From Labrenzia sp. OB1 (GTDB taxonomy: Bacteria > Pseudomonadota > Alphaproteobacteria > Rhizobiales > Stappiaceae), in assembly GCF_001624695.1 (NCBI RefSeq), contig NZ_JSEP01000001.1, forward strand, positions 244,079-308,078: a stretch of DNA of 64,000 nt, written 5' to 3'. Below, piece after piece: positions 1 through 9,093 of the stretch. The translations under genes and the position numbers were made by a program. How positions within the stretch are numbered: position 1 is the stretch's first letter; the number at the start of each line of letters is the position of its first letter. The notes beneath the pieces were generated by a model. It did no database searches, was not told where the DNA came from, and saw nothing but the letters and a program-made list of their open reading frames with translations.

Positions 1-2074
1 TGTAGAGCGAGGTGTCGCCGTTCAGCCAGGACAGACGGTTCTTCTCCAGGAGCGCGCTTACGCCGGTCTTGATGTCTTCGCTGCCAAGACCGGTCACCAC
101 CGTCCAGGCGTCCTGTTTTACCGGGGCTCCCATGAAAGCCACCCAGCGTTCGTCCGGAGAAAGACTGGTGGTCCGTTGCGCGAACAGCACGTCTTGTTGT
201 TCCAGGTGGAATTCCTGTCCCGGGTTCGCACCCGGGCTGAGCCTGAAGCCCATGCTCCGCCACAGCGATCCGGCATAACGGCGCATGTCGGCCCAAAGGC
301 TGTCATCGCCTTCGCTGATCGCATCGAGGCCGAGCAGCCCCGTAATGCCGCCGCTGCGGGCCCGGCGCCCCTGGTTGATCGTTTCCAGATAGGCTTCCTT
401 CGCGGCTCCGGACAACCTGTCGACCGGAGCCACGATCAGACCCGGCCGGGTGCCGACCGGCGCCGAGGACAGAACAAGGGACACCGGACGGACTTCCTGG
501 TTGAGAGCGGCTGAAGCCACGACCAGCTGGACCGCCGTCTCGAGACTTGCCGGATCATCCGCCGGAACCTGAACAAGGGTCGGCCTTGTGTCTGAAGGCG
601 CAGATGCCAGCAGATTCTTGACCGCGACATTCGGCGTCACCCGCATCCGCGCGAAAGTATCGAACTCGATGGCCGAATTCTGGGCACTCAGATAAAGCCT
701 GTCACCGGAAACCTGCTCCGCCACGTTACACACGGCATCGCCATCGGTGAGCGCGGAAACTTCGATCCTGACTTCGTTGTAGCCCGGCGAAAACCCACCG
801 AGCGGAATGTTGAGCGGATTGCGCGAGCTTATGCCGGTTCGCGTCAGATCGGCGGAAGCAAGCGCCGCTCCGTTTGCGAATACCTGCAGTTTGTTGGCTT
901 TCGAAAGATCTCCAAGCGCGTCGACATTGAGACCCAGGGTCGCCTTGCCATAATCCCCGACGAAGAAATCATTCGGCAGGTTGAGCGAGAAATCCTGGTG
1001 CAGCAAACGCCCGTCAAAACGCTTGCTGGTGACACCGAGCTGGGAAAGAGTGATGGCCCTTCCGGTATCGACCTTCCGTCCGAACTTGTTCGCGAATGCC
1101 GCCACGCCCGCTCTCGATCCGGTGACGGGAAGCGCTGCAAGACGGGAGGCCAGTGTTTCGATCATCTGATCCAGCGCCAAACGGTTGTCGGCCGAGATGA
1201 TCAGGGCAATCCGGCCCGTCACAGGCGTTCGCACCAGCGCCAGGCCCGGTATGTCCGAGCGGGAGCTGCCGATGACATAACCAGCCTGGGAAAGTTCAGA
1301 CCTTGTTCCCAGGATGATGTCGAGACCGGCACTTGTCCCGGGACGGCCCTGAATTCTGACATCAGGATTCTGATATTTGCCGAACACCGCAATGGACTGC
1401 GCAACAGCCAGGGCACGGTCGATATTGCCGATGGCGGTGCTGCCGATCTGGACTAGTTGGATATTCGTCGCACCGTTTTCATTGGTCGGGATCGACCTGA
1501 GGATGTCGAGATCGCTCAGCACCTGCGGTTGACTGCCCGGCCCCGGATCGAACACCAGGCCGGTATTGGCCGGATTAAGTGCCGTCCACAGTTCATAAGT
1601 GGCCGGAATCGTGCAATCGACCCTGTGCCGGTGCTGGGCCAGAAAACGGATTTCGTTGAAGCCTTCGACAAGCAGCCCGGGCGGCAGGTCGAAGCTGCGG
1701 AGGGTGTTCTGCTCACCCGCCTTCAGTTCCATTGCCCCGATCACCTGACCATTCACGAAGACCGCCAGATTGGAACTCTCCGGGGCGGCGGAGACTGCGG
1801 TCAGGTAGTCGACCTGCAGCTTCCTGTACTTGAGCACTTCGTCGCGCGGCGCGTAGATGGCCATGGTCCTTTCAGCCATTTCGCCTTCCAGGCGCAATTG
1901 ATCAGTGGTCGCCGACAGGCGGCGGATCGCCATCGGGCGGACCGCCTGCGGTTCGAGGATGGACAGATCCACCTCCTGTGCGCCTGCGGGCAGCGCCGGA
2001 ATCATCATCGCGGTTGCCAACAGGGCGGCCTTTACCAAAGGCATGGTTTTTACTGCAAACATATGGTGTTTCAT
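1..2074 (-). CDS. bcsB: Cellulose synthase regulatory subunit BcsB (3' end outside window)
   Basis: This is the periplasmic partner of the cellulose synthase; it anchors BcsA and carries the polymer across the periplasm. About 690 residues are visible and the C-terminus, with its expected membrane anchor, lies beyond the left edge. The start at 2074 gives a signal peptide with a hydrophobic core ending near a PAGAQE cleavage site. Several stretches read like BcsB carbohydrate-binding and ferredoxin-like domains, for example GFNEIRFLAQHRH with a following VDC and, later, GYNEVRIEVSALTDGDAVC. The gene begins 9 bp after the bcsA stop, so the two are surely co-transcribed. Family identification is confident; the full length cannot be judged here. 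Confidence 0.9.
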   Translation of the reverse strand, partial: MKHHMFAVKTMPLVKAALLATAMMIPALPAGAQEVDLSILEPQAVRPMAIRRLSATTDQLRLEGEMAERTMAIYAPRDEVLKYRKLQVDYLTAVSAAPESSNLAVFVNGQVIGAMELKAGEQNTLRSFDLPPGLLVEGFNEIRFLAQHRHRVDCTIPATYELWTALNPANTGLVFDPGPGSQPQVLSDLDILRSIPTNENGATNIQLVQIGSTAIGNIDRALAVAQSIAVFGKYQNPDVRIQGRPGTSAGLDIILGTRSELSQAGYVIGSSRSDIPGLALVRTPVTGRIALIISADNRLALDQMIETLASRLAALPVTGSRAGVAAFANKFGRKVDTGRAITLSQLGVTSKRFDGRLLHQDFSLNLPNDFFVGDYGKATLGLNVDALGDLSKANKLQVFANGAALASADLTRTGISSRNPLNIPLGGFSPGYNEVRIEVSALTDGDAVCNVAEQVSGDRLYLSAQNSAIEFDTFARMRVTPNVAVKNLLASAPSDTRPTLVQVPADDPASLETAVQLVVASAALNQEVRPVSLVLSSAPVGTRPGLIVAPVDRLSGAAKEAYLETINQGRRARSGGITGLLGLDAISEGDDSLWADMRRYAGSLWRSMGFRLSPGANPGQEFHLEQQDVLFAQRTTSLSPDERWVAFMGAPVKQDAWTVVTGLGSEDIKTGVSALLEKNRLSWLNGDTSLY

Positions 2075-2082
2075 GACATGTC

Positions 2083-4332
2083 TCACTCTGCAGGCGTCAG
2101 CAGGGTTTCAGGCAGTTCCTGCGCGGTCGGCGCAGGCTTGCGGCGCAGCCCGGATCTCAGGAGAGACAGGACGGCCAGTATCGGAATACGGACCCCCGCG
2201 CTCAATGCCCAGCGTGCGATGCGCAGGCTTCCCGACAGGACCGACGACCCGGAGAGTTTACGGTTGTGCAACGCCTTGGGAATGGTCAGGTCGGAGTAAA
2301 TCAGGTCACCTGAGGCCATCGCACAATTGGCGACACTGTCCGCATAACCCGCCCCCAGCATCAAACCGGTTGCACCTGCACGCTGCGAAGCGATGCGAAC
2401 CCGGACAGCATGTTCAGGCATCAGTTCCCGGCTTTCCTTGAGCGCACCGCCTTGTCCCTTTTGGGAAGGCGTGAATTTGAGCAGGCCGGTATCGCCGAGA
2501 ATGTTACCACCCTCGGGAAGCTTCTCCAGCTGCATGAGGACGCCGTTGGTGTTGGCTTCCCTCAGCACGACCGGAATGGATTCATTGTGAAGCTGCAGGA
2601 CGGCGGTTCTGTTGGTCAGTATGCGCGGTGCCGTCCGGACCTCCTTGCGTTCCAGGACCGCGCCGAGAGCAGCTCCCGAAATCAGAAGGTTGAACACCTG
2701 CCAGACGCCGACGACGGTCAGCAGAACGCTCTGGCCCGGATCGTGTTCGATGCGCCAGATCAACACGCCGGTGACGAACAACATGACGGCGAAGAGCAGG
2801 ATATACGGCCAGGCAAGGACGGAAAGCTGCTCTTCCTCCAGGGTTTCCCCCTTGGACGTCACATTGAATTTAGGTGCCCTCGGATTGAGAAGGACGGAAA
2901 TGATCGCGGGAAACAGGAAGATCGACTGAATGTACTCGTAAAGCTCGGAAATCCATGGCCATCTCAGCTTGCCGTAGAGACCGGACTGGATCGAAATGAC
3001 CGCCAGGATATAGGTCATCGTGTAGGCGAGGAATTCCTGCGGCGAGGCGATATAGATCTTCATGTTAAACAGGATGAAGAGCATCGGCGCCAGCATGAAT
3101 ACCAGGCGCGGGAACGGAAACAGCCAGAACATGGCGCTGGACATATACGCGACTCGCTGCATGAAATTCAGTCCCGGTTTGAAGAGCGGACTCTTCAGCA
3201 GCAGGATCTGCATCATGCCGCGGCACCAGCGGGAACGCTGGCCGATGAACGAGGCGATCGTTTCCGGCTGAAGCCCGGCAATCATCGGGCGGTCGACATA
3301 CGCACTCTTCCAGCCGCGTGAATGCAGCTCCAGAGCCGTTTCACAGTCCTCGGTGATGGAAACACCCGAAAAGCCGCTGACTTCATTGAGTGCGGCGCGG
3401 CGCAATACGGCGCCCGATCCGCAGAAGAAGGTCGCATCCCACTTGTCGAGCCCCTTCTGGATCATGCCGTAGAACATGTCGTTTTCCGACGGCATGACGT
3501 CGAAGGTGCGCAGATTGCGTTCGACCGGATCCGGGTTGAGGAAGAAATGCGGCGTTTGCACGAGGAACAATTTTGGGTCGCGGAAATAGGCAACCGTTTC
3601 GCGCAGGAATTCGCGTGACGGCGCATGATCAGCGTCGAAGACGACAACCAGATCGCCGACGGACTTGGAAAGTCCGTAATTCAGGTTTCCGGCCTTGGCA
3701 TGCTCGTTGCGATCGCGGGCAAGATACGTCGCGCCCAGATCCTCGCAGATGCGCTGCATCGCCTCGCGCCGGGAATATGCCGCCCGGGCGACAGAGCGGT
3801 CCGGCGAGTTCAGCTTCTGCCCGGTCGCGCCGTCATCGAGAAGAAACACCCGGAACTTGTGCTGGGGATAATCCATGCTCATGGCTGCCGCAATCGTGCA
3901 GGCAACCAGACCCGGGTCCTCGTTGTAGCTCGGTATGAAGACGTCCACTGTCGGAGCGTCCTCATCCGTCGCTTGAACCTGGCGCGGTCGCTCGTACCGG
4001 TCGGACACGATGAGCGCGGAAAGGAAGAACATGAGAATGCAGAAGAGCTCCGCAGCCAGAAGAACGACGCCGGGAACAAAATCATAAAAGTTTTCGACGG
4101 GAGGAATTGTCTGGGTAACACGCCAGAAGACGTATCTTCCGACCAGAATGCCGCCGAGCGACAAGAAAATCACCCGACCCAGAGTGCCCGGGAAAGCCTT
4201 CGCCACATGCATGACAAGCAGAACGGAAAGCCCGAGGAAAAGCTGCACTTCGACGGACAGGGGAAGCGTGATGATGAAGAACATCACGATAGTCGCCATC
4301 GCAGCCAGCGAATATACGGTATACTTTAGCAT
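2083..4332 (-). CDS. bcsA: Cellulose synthase catalytic subunit BcsA, PilZ domain degenerate
   Basis: Inner-membrane family 2 glycosyltransferase that polymerises UDP-glucose into cellulose and extrudes it. The 749 residues show paired N-terminal membrane segments, then a cytosolic GT domain with D166 (DDG), DADH at 233-236, FFCGSG at 302-307, TED at 327-329 and QRSRW at 365-369. More membrane helices follow, then the gating-loop motif FNVTSKG at 489-495 and a C-terminal PilZ domain. The PilZ arginine motif is present (RKEVR at 562-566, R570), but the second c-di-GMP motif, normally D/N-x-S-x-x-G, reads EANTNG at 592-597. A ribosome site AGGAG precedes the start by 9 nt. It lies between a LuxR-type regulator gene and bcsB, all on one strand. 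Confidence 0.95.
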   Translation of the reverse strand: MLKYTVYSLAAMATIVMFFIITLPLSVEVQLFLGLSVLLVMHVAKAFPGTLGRVIFLSLGGILVGRYVFWRVTQTIPPVENFYDFVPGVVLLAAELFCILMFFLSALIVSDRYERPRQVQATDEDAPTVDVFIPSYNEDPGLVACTIAAAMSMDYPQHKFRVFLLDDGATGQKLNSPDRSVARAAYSRREAMQRICEDLGATYLARDRNEHAKAGNLNYGLSKSVGDLVVVFDADHAPSREFLRETVAYFRDPKLFLVQTPHFFLNPDPVERNLRTFDVMPSENDMFYGMIQKGLDKWDATFFCGSGAVLRRAALNEVSGFSGVSITEDCETALELHSRGWKSAYVDRPMIAGLQPETIASFIGQRSRWCRGMMQILLLKSPLFKPGLNFMQRVAYMSSAMFWLFPFPRLVFMLAPMLFILFNMKIYIASPQEFLAYTMTYILAVISIQSGLYGKLRWPWISELYEYIQSIFLFPAIISVLLNPRAPKFNVTSKGETLEEEQLSVLAWPYILLFAVMLFVTGVLIWRIEHDPGQSVLLTVVGVWQVFNLLISGAALGAVLERKEVRTAPRILTNRTAVLQLHNESIPVVLREANTNGVLMQLEKLPEGGNILGDTGLLKFTPSQKGQGGALKESRELMPEHAVRVRIASQRAGATGLMLGAGYADSVANCAMASGDLIYSDLTIPKALHNRKLSGSSVLSGSLRIARWALSAGVRIPILAVLSLLRSGLRRKPAPTAQELPETLLTPAE

Positions 4333-4354
4333 CGCCTATGCTCCTGAGGTGTAC

Positions 4355-5506
4355 TTATTTCTTTTCATGATCAGGAGCGATTGAAATCGCACCCTGAACA
4401 ATATTGACAAGCTCGATTTGTGAATTGACTCCCAGTCTTTGCTGCGCAAGCGCGATATGATTTCTTGCGGTATTGTAGCTAATACCAAGCAACTTTGACG
4501 ATTCTCGCAATGATTTACCTGAAATTATATGCTTTATTATTCTTGCCTGCTGCAATGTCACTCCAGTCATCGACTTGATCAGCAAGGGATCCACGTCGAT
4601 GACCGAAATGGATGAGGCAACGACAATTCTTTTTCTGAAATAGTCTCTGACAGGATCCGAGCGTTCGTCCTCGCCTGAAAGGTCCGGGACCCTTTCCACA
4701 AAGAACTGGACGCCGTTTGCGCTCCGCGGAACGCGGGAGCCGGCAGTTCCGGTAAATCCGTCGTCATGCGGCTCAACCGAATTCACAACATCAGAGGACG
4801 AAAAAATACTGGCCTGCAGCTCGTCCGGAAGGACGAGCCGCCCCTCCGTGACATGAAATTCCACCGAGCCTTCAAGTAGCTTTCGCGCAGCCGGGTTACA
4901 CGTGAGCACGTGTCCCGGCCCGTAGATCACCAACGCCGGGTACTTGATGAATTTGATCCAGTACTCGGCACTCACCAAATCGATCTTTCCCTGCCCGTGG
5001 ACCAGTTCCTCCCCATAGGTTCGGAAGCCGCCAGCCACATCCTCGAAATAGGCGACAACCCCCTGGAACAGGATTTCCGAAAACCCGCTGGGGACATGCG
5101 CCGCCAGATAGAGACGCAGGCCGTTTCCGAGATCTACCGTCAGAACGGCGGCCCGGTCGGTTTCCAGGATCGATTTCGAACTCGAACCGGAGGATTTGAA
5201 ACTTGTGCACTGCAGCACGGATGAATCGTAATATACGGGAATACAGGCATCGCCGCGGAAGCTCGAGAATGTCGCGATCTCCTGCGCGATAAGATCATCC
5301 GCATCCCAACGGCGCCCGCTATCGTCGAAAGTAAAAGAAACTTCGACTTTACTATTGCCGACATCCAAAACAAAAACGCTGAATACAAGGTATTCAAATC
5401 GTTGAGCCAACGTGAAAGGAAAGTCCCGGCCGCTTCGGGAGCGCCGCTCCTTGAAATACCGACCGAAGCTGAAACCTTCAGTAAATCTGCTAGCACCGAA
5501 ATACAT
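4355..5506 (-). CDS. LuxR-type transcriptional regulator heading the bcs operon
   Basis: A 383-residue protein with a C-terminal LuxR/GerE helix-turn-helix at about 325-375 (VTLQQARIIKHIISGKSLRE, then LGISYNTARNHIALAQQRLG). The N-terminal 300 residues match no family I recognise. They may form a PAS-like or other ligand-sensing module, since a middle stretch (WIKFIKYPALVIYGPGHVLT) resembles PAS-like segments of LuxR proteins. The start at 5506 is supported by GGAAGGG eight bases upstream. The stop is only 22 bp from the bcsA start on the same strand, so it probably heads or regulates the cellulose operon. The upstream DNA is AT-rich and probably holds its promoter. Function in cellulose control is inferred from position. 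Confidence 0.75.
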   Translation of the reverse strand: MYFGASRFTEGFSFGRYFKERRSRSGRDFPFTLAQRFEYLVFSVFVLDVGNSKVEVSFTFDDSGRRWDADDLIAQEIATFSSFRGDACIPVYYDSSVLQCTSFKSSGSSSKSILETDRAAVLTVDLGNGLRLYLAAHVPSGFSEILFQGVVAYFEDVAGGFRTYGEELVHGQGKIDLVSAEYWIKFIKYPALVIYGPGHVLTCNPAARKLLEGSVEFHVTEGRLVLPDELQASIFSSSDVVNSVEPHDDGFTGTAGSRVPRSANGVQFFVERVPDLSGEDERSDPVRDYFRKRIVVASSISVIDVDPLLIKSMTGVTLQQARIIKHIISGKSLRESSKLLGISYNTARNHIALAQQRLGVNSQIELVNIVQGAISIAPDHEKK

Positions 5507-6340
5507 TACGACGCCCTTCCTATATATACTAAGCGAATGACTTTACGTTAAATTATTATTGAATAAGATCAGAAACATTATCTGTATCCAACAAGCCAAA
5601 CACTCAATTAGAATGCCGTTTAATAATCTGTTAAGAATTTTATAGATCAGAGTTACAGAAATTACTTTAGTACCGTTGCACCAATTTTAAGAGTCATCAC
5701 AGTCATGGTTAACTAAGTAATTTTACTTATTGTTATTTATCTGCATAATATATTTATGGATTAATGCATACGTAACGCACGGCCAGCAGGCCCAGATTTG
5801 AACGAAAAACACTGGTACACCCGGCACTACATGTTGTGGTTGATTGCCTTTCCAGAAAAATAGAGAGTAAAAAATTAAAATAAATACGTGAATATATAAA
5901 ATATTAAAAAAATGAGACAGAATAACTTTATAAAACTCCGAAAAGCAACAAGGTACGCGTGATTTATTTAAAATATACTGCGCTGAAGATTTCATAATTC
6001 ATGCGTGTTTTTTAGGCATAAAAATCTCGTATTTTGTGCAAGCTACTTCCATTTACGTTGTTGTATCGAAGCTGACTGACGCGCACGCAACCCCAAAAGG
6101 CTCTTCAACGATAAATTTACGCAATCGAATTGAAAGCAAATCTCCATATCGCAGCGCAATATGAGAGCGACCTGAAGCCCGAGAAGCCAGGCATCTGCCG
6201 TCGAACCGTCAGACTCATAGGAGTAGGCGCCTCTTCTCCGCCACCGACCAGGTGAGTACAAACGGACTTTTCTGTCTGCCGTTCACCGGATACACACCCT
6301 GACGGTGAAGTTTTTGAAGTCCGCAATCCGAAGGTCTCCG
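5507..6340. other. AT-rich gene-free tract between the bcs operon and a HAD gene
   Basis: About 830 bp with no convincing gene. The part from 5507 to about 6040 is strikingly AT-rich compared with the GC-rich genes on both sides, with many A/T runs. It probably contains the promoter of the LuxR-type gene on the minus strand. From 6041 on, base composition returns to normal. A 90-codon open frame on the minus strand (5723-5995) is judged non-coding because its composition simply follows the AT-rich DNA. Confidence 0.6.
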
Positions 6341-7024
6341 ATGTCCGGTCAAAAGTCTGTCCAACTTGTTATCTTCGACTGCGACGGTGTCCTGATCGAC
6401 AGCGAGGTGATCAGCGCCCGCATGCTGGTCGCCGAGCTTGCGAACCGCGACGTGCACATCACCATGGATTACGTCGCCCATCATTTTCTCGGCCGCAGCT
6501 ACCCTGTTGTCCTGCAACAGATCCGCAAGGAATTCGGGATCGACCTGCCTCCGGAATTCGAGACGCATTATCGAGCAAGCCTGCTCAACGCCTTCGAGAA
6601 AGGTCTGAAACCGATCTCCGGAGTACGCGGGGTGATCGAGCGGCTGAAACCGGATTATTGTCTGGCAACCAGCTCCAGCCCGCCAAGGCTGGCGAAGTCG
6701 CTCGAGATCACCGGGCTGAAGGATCTGTTCACGGACCGCACGACAACAGCTTCCGAGGTCACGCATGGCAAGCCTGCCCCGGACCTGTTCCTGCTTGCGG
6801 CGGAAAAGCGGGGGATCGATCCGGTGGACTGCCTTGTCATCGAGGACAGCGAAAACGGTGTGAAGGCCGGCCTTGCCGCCGGAATGCAGGTCTGGCGGTT
6901 CATCGGCGGCTCGCACCTGAAAAACCTTGTGAATACCAATGACGCCTCCGCCGGAGCCGCGCGCGTATTCACTTCTTTCGACGAGTTCTATCGGCTCAGG
7001 CCGGATTTGAGACAAGTGGATTGA
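6341..7024 (+). CDS. HAD-superfamily phosphatase (beta-phosphoglucomutase-like)
   Basis: A 227-residue HAD hydrolase. Motif I is DCDGVLIDSE near the N-terminus, with the nucleophile and acid/base Asp. Motif II is the SSSPPR region, motif III the Lys of HGKPAPD and motif IV VIEDSENGVKAG. The helical cap between motifs I and II is of the C1 type seen in sugar-phosphate phosphatases and mutases. I chose the ATG at 6341 rather than the in-frame GTG at 6305 because an AAGG element sits about 7 nt upstream of the ATG. Such enzymes often accompany polyol and sugar catabolism, and the polyol operon starts 3 kb downstream, but no direct link is visible. The substrate is unknown. Confidence 0.85.
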   Translation: MSGQKSVQLVIFDCDGVLIDSEVISARMLVAELANRDVHITMDYVAHHFLGRSYPVVLQQIRKEFGIDLPPEFETHYRASLLNAFEKGLKPISGVRGVIERLKPDYCLATSSSPPRLAKSLEITGLKDLFTDRTTTASEVTHGKPAPDLFLLAAEKRGIDPVDCLVIEDSENGVKAGLAAGMQVWRFIGGSHLKNLVNTNDASAGAARVFTSFDEFYRLRPDLRQVD

Positions 7025-7323
7025 TTTCTACCTTCCACACTGGTTTACATCCGCCCCCGATCCAATGTTGAGATCAGATAAATTAAGTAAAACATATATT
7101 TGCCTGGAAATTTCAGGGCTCCCGGCATTTGCGGAAGAGGCCTTGGCTCAGGGACCAAATTCTGGGGCCAGGCCACCAGATGGTCGATCCCGAGATCTGA
7201 CGGTGAGATCGAACGACCGGCGGATATCTCGCCCGCTGACTGATTGTATCTGGCACAATTCTTACGTTGCGTTAGATAAAATCGGATACAGTGCTCCGGA
7301 CGGAACCGGAAGGTGCCCCGCAA
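7025..7323. other. Intergenic region upstream of the EAL protein gene
   Basis: About 300 bp without a supported gene. Short open frames exist on both strands but have atypical protein composition and no ribosome sites. The stretch around 7076-7110 is AT-rich and may hold the promoter of the EAL-domain gene. I see no clear terminator or repeat. Confidence 0.4.
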
Positions 7324-8934
7324 ATGCGGTCAAGAGTGTCGATAAATACAGTCGTTCCGTTGGCCGTGGCGTTGACGGTGTTCGGGATCGGCGGCATCGC
7401 CGTCTGGTTGATCGCTGCCGCGCAGCTGCACATTGTTCTGAGCGATCAGAAGAGTGCCGTCATCCAGAAGATCAACCTGGAATTTCACCATCGCGATGAG
7501 CTGCTTCTGGAATTCGCGGACCGGGCGAACAAGGGGTGTTCCGACACGTTGCAGCGAGAAATGCGCCGCTCCCTTTTCGATCACGACGCCATCCGCGACA
7601 TTGCCACTCTCGACGATGACGCGAACGCGATCCTGTGTACGGCCCTGCTTGGCGACCTGGAACAGCCCGTACTGCTGAAACCCGAGGCAGGTCTGCCGAC
7701 GCCCAGGAAGGGAAGATTCGTCTGGCTCGACCCGGAAGGCCTTGACTATCCCGTTTCCGCGAACCTTGTGCTGTTCCGGGAAGGCCCGCTCGCAATCATC
7801 AGCTATCCGACATGGCCCGACGGTCTTCCGGATCATCGCGGCTGGGAGATTACCGCAATCTCTCCCGACAGCGGGAGGAAAACGGCGGTCATGGGCAAAC
7901 CCGGGATTTCTGACGACTACCAATGGTCGAGATGGAATCCCTTTATGTCACTCCTCTACCTTCGCACCTGCGAGCTCGAGAGCGGCATCATCTGCCTTTA
8001 CATGAAGGCGGAACTGGGCGAGCTGGTCACCAGCGAATGGCCATTGCTGGTCACGGGCAATCTTGTCAACGGCGCCATGGCCGTCCTCATTTTTCTTCAA
8101 CTGAGTACTCACCTGCAGCACCGCAGTTCTGTCGGTGGCCGGATCCGGCGTTCGATCCGCTCCGGCGGCGCCCAGATCCGCTGCGTCTACCAGCCGATCA
8201 TCGATCTGCGTTCGGACCGGCTGTCCGGATGCGAGGTTCTGGCCCGCTACGAAGACGAGTTCGGACCGCTTTCGCCTTGTGAATTCATTCCCGAAATCGA
8301 ACGGCAGCAATTGACCTGGGCTTTCACGGAAATAGTGCTCGCCCGCGCGCTCAAGGACCTGGAACCGATCCTGGACAAGCATCCGGAGCTGAACGTCTCG
8401 GTGAATGTCTTTCCCGGCGATCTCGACGACATCCATATGGAGCGGCTGAGCACAAACCAATCGCTCCAGTGGGCTGCCCGGAGCAAATTCCGGCTGTGCT
8501 TCGAAATTCTGGAAACGGGCATACTTTCCGCGGACCATATGCAGAAAGTCCAGAGATTCCTGGAACGATGCGGTTTCCTGATCGCCATCGACGATTTCGG
8601 TACCGGCTACTCCAACATCTCCCAGGTCAGGGACAGTCGCGTCGACCTCATCAAGATCGATCGGTCGTTTGTTCAGGAACTCGACCGGAAACTGCCGGCC
8701 ATGCGCGCCTCTCTCGTCGGCCCGATGGTCGAGATCGCCCGGTCGATTGATGTCGATGTCGTTGCCGAAGGCATTGAAACAAAGTCCCAGCTGTCGCAGA
8801 TCAAGGACTTGAAGATACGTTTCGGCCAAGGGTATTTCCTCTCAAAGCCCCTTGAAACCGATGCCTTCAGGGACTTCGTGCAAACAGACCGGAACAATGC
8901 GCATCGAACAATCGTCAGCCTGAAGCGGATCTGA
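7324..8934 (+). CDS. CSS-motif/EAL-domain cyclic-di-GMP phosphodiesterase
   Basis: A 536-residue membrane-bound c-di-GMP phosphodiesterase. Membrane segments at about 10-33 and 238-260 flank a periplasmic sensor domain with cysteines at C72 (GCSD) and C105, as in CSS-motif proteins whose disulfide state tunes activity. The cytoplasmic EAL domain runs from about 285 to the end. The signature is EVL (304-306), an accepted variant. Metal and catalytic elements are present: VNVFPGDL, FEILETG, IDDFGTGYSN, LIKIDRSF, VVAEGIET and GQGYFLSKPL. It is therefore probably active. The ATG at 7324 is preferred over GTG 7291 because GGAAGG lies about 9 nt before it. It may modulate the c-di-GMP that drives cellulose synthesis nearby; that is inference. 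Confidence 0.88.
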   Translation: MRSRVSINTVVPLAVALTVFGIGGIAVWLIAAAQLHIVLSDQKSAVIQKINLEFHHRDELLLEFADRANKGCSDTLQREMRRSLFDHDAIRDIATLDDDANAILCTALLGDLEQPVLLKPEAGLPTPRKGRFVWLDPEGLDYPVSANLVLFREGPLAIISYPTWPDGLPDHRGWEITAISPDSGRKTAVMGKPGISDDYQWSRWNPFMSLLYLRTCELESGIICLYMKAELGELVTSEWPLLVTGNLVNGAMAVLIFLQLSTHLQHRSSVGGRIRRSIRSGGAQIRCVYQPIIDLRSDRLSGCEVLARYEDEFGPLSPCEFIPEIERQQLTWAFTEIVLARALKDLEPILDKHPELNVSVNVFPGDLDDIHMERLSTNQSLQWAARSKFRLCFEILETGILSADHMQKVQRFLERCGFLIAIDDFGTGYSNISQVRDSRVDLIKIDRSFVQELDRKLPAMRASLVGPMVEIARSIDVDVVAEGIETKSQLSQIKDLKIRFGQGYFLSKPLETDAFRDFVQTDRNNAHRTIVSLKRI

Positions 8935-9093
8935 GCTTGCAAGCGCATCCCCTTCTGACGCCTGATGTTGGCGGCACAACACCGGTTTCCCGGATGAATT
9001 GCACGGAAGCCGCTGCGGAAGTCTTCTGGGCATTTGCATATTTCAGGGAATTCTATCAGCTTGGGCCAAATTCAAGACTTGGTGACGGCTGAC

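Noticed and set aside
5723..5995. A 90-codon minus-strand frame in the AT-rich island
   Set aside because: Its Phe/Ile/Tyr/Lys-rich content follows the base composition, there is no ribosome site and no family resemblance.
7045..7499. Overlapping short frames around the start of the EAL gene
   Set aside because: They lie in promoter DNA or out of frame with the EAL protein, lack ribosome sites and encode low-complexity sequence.
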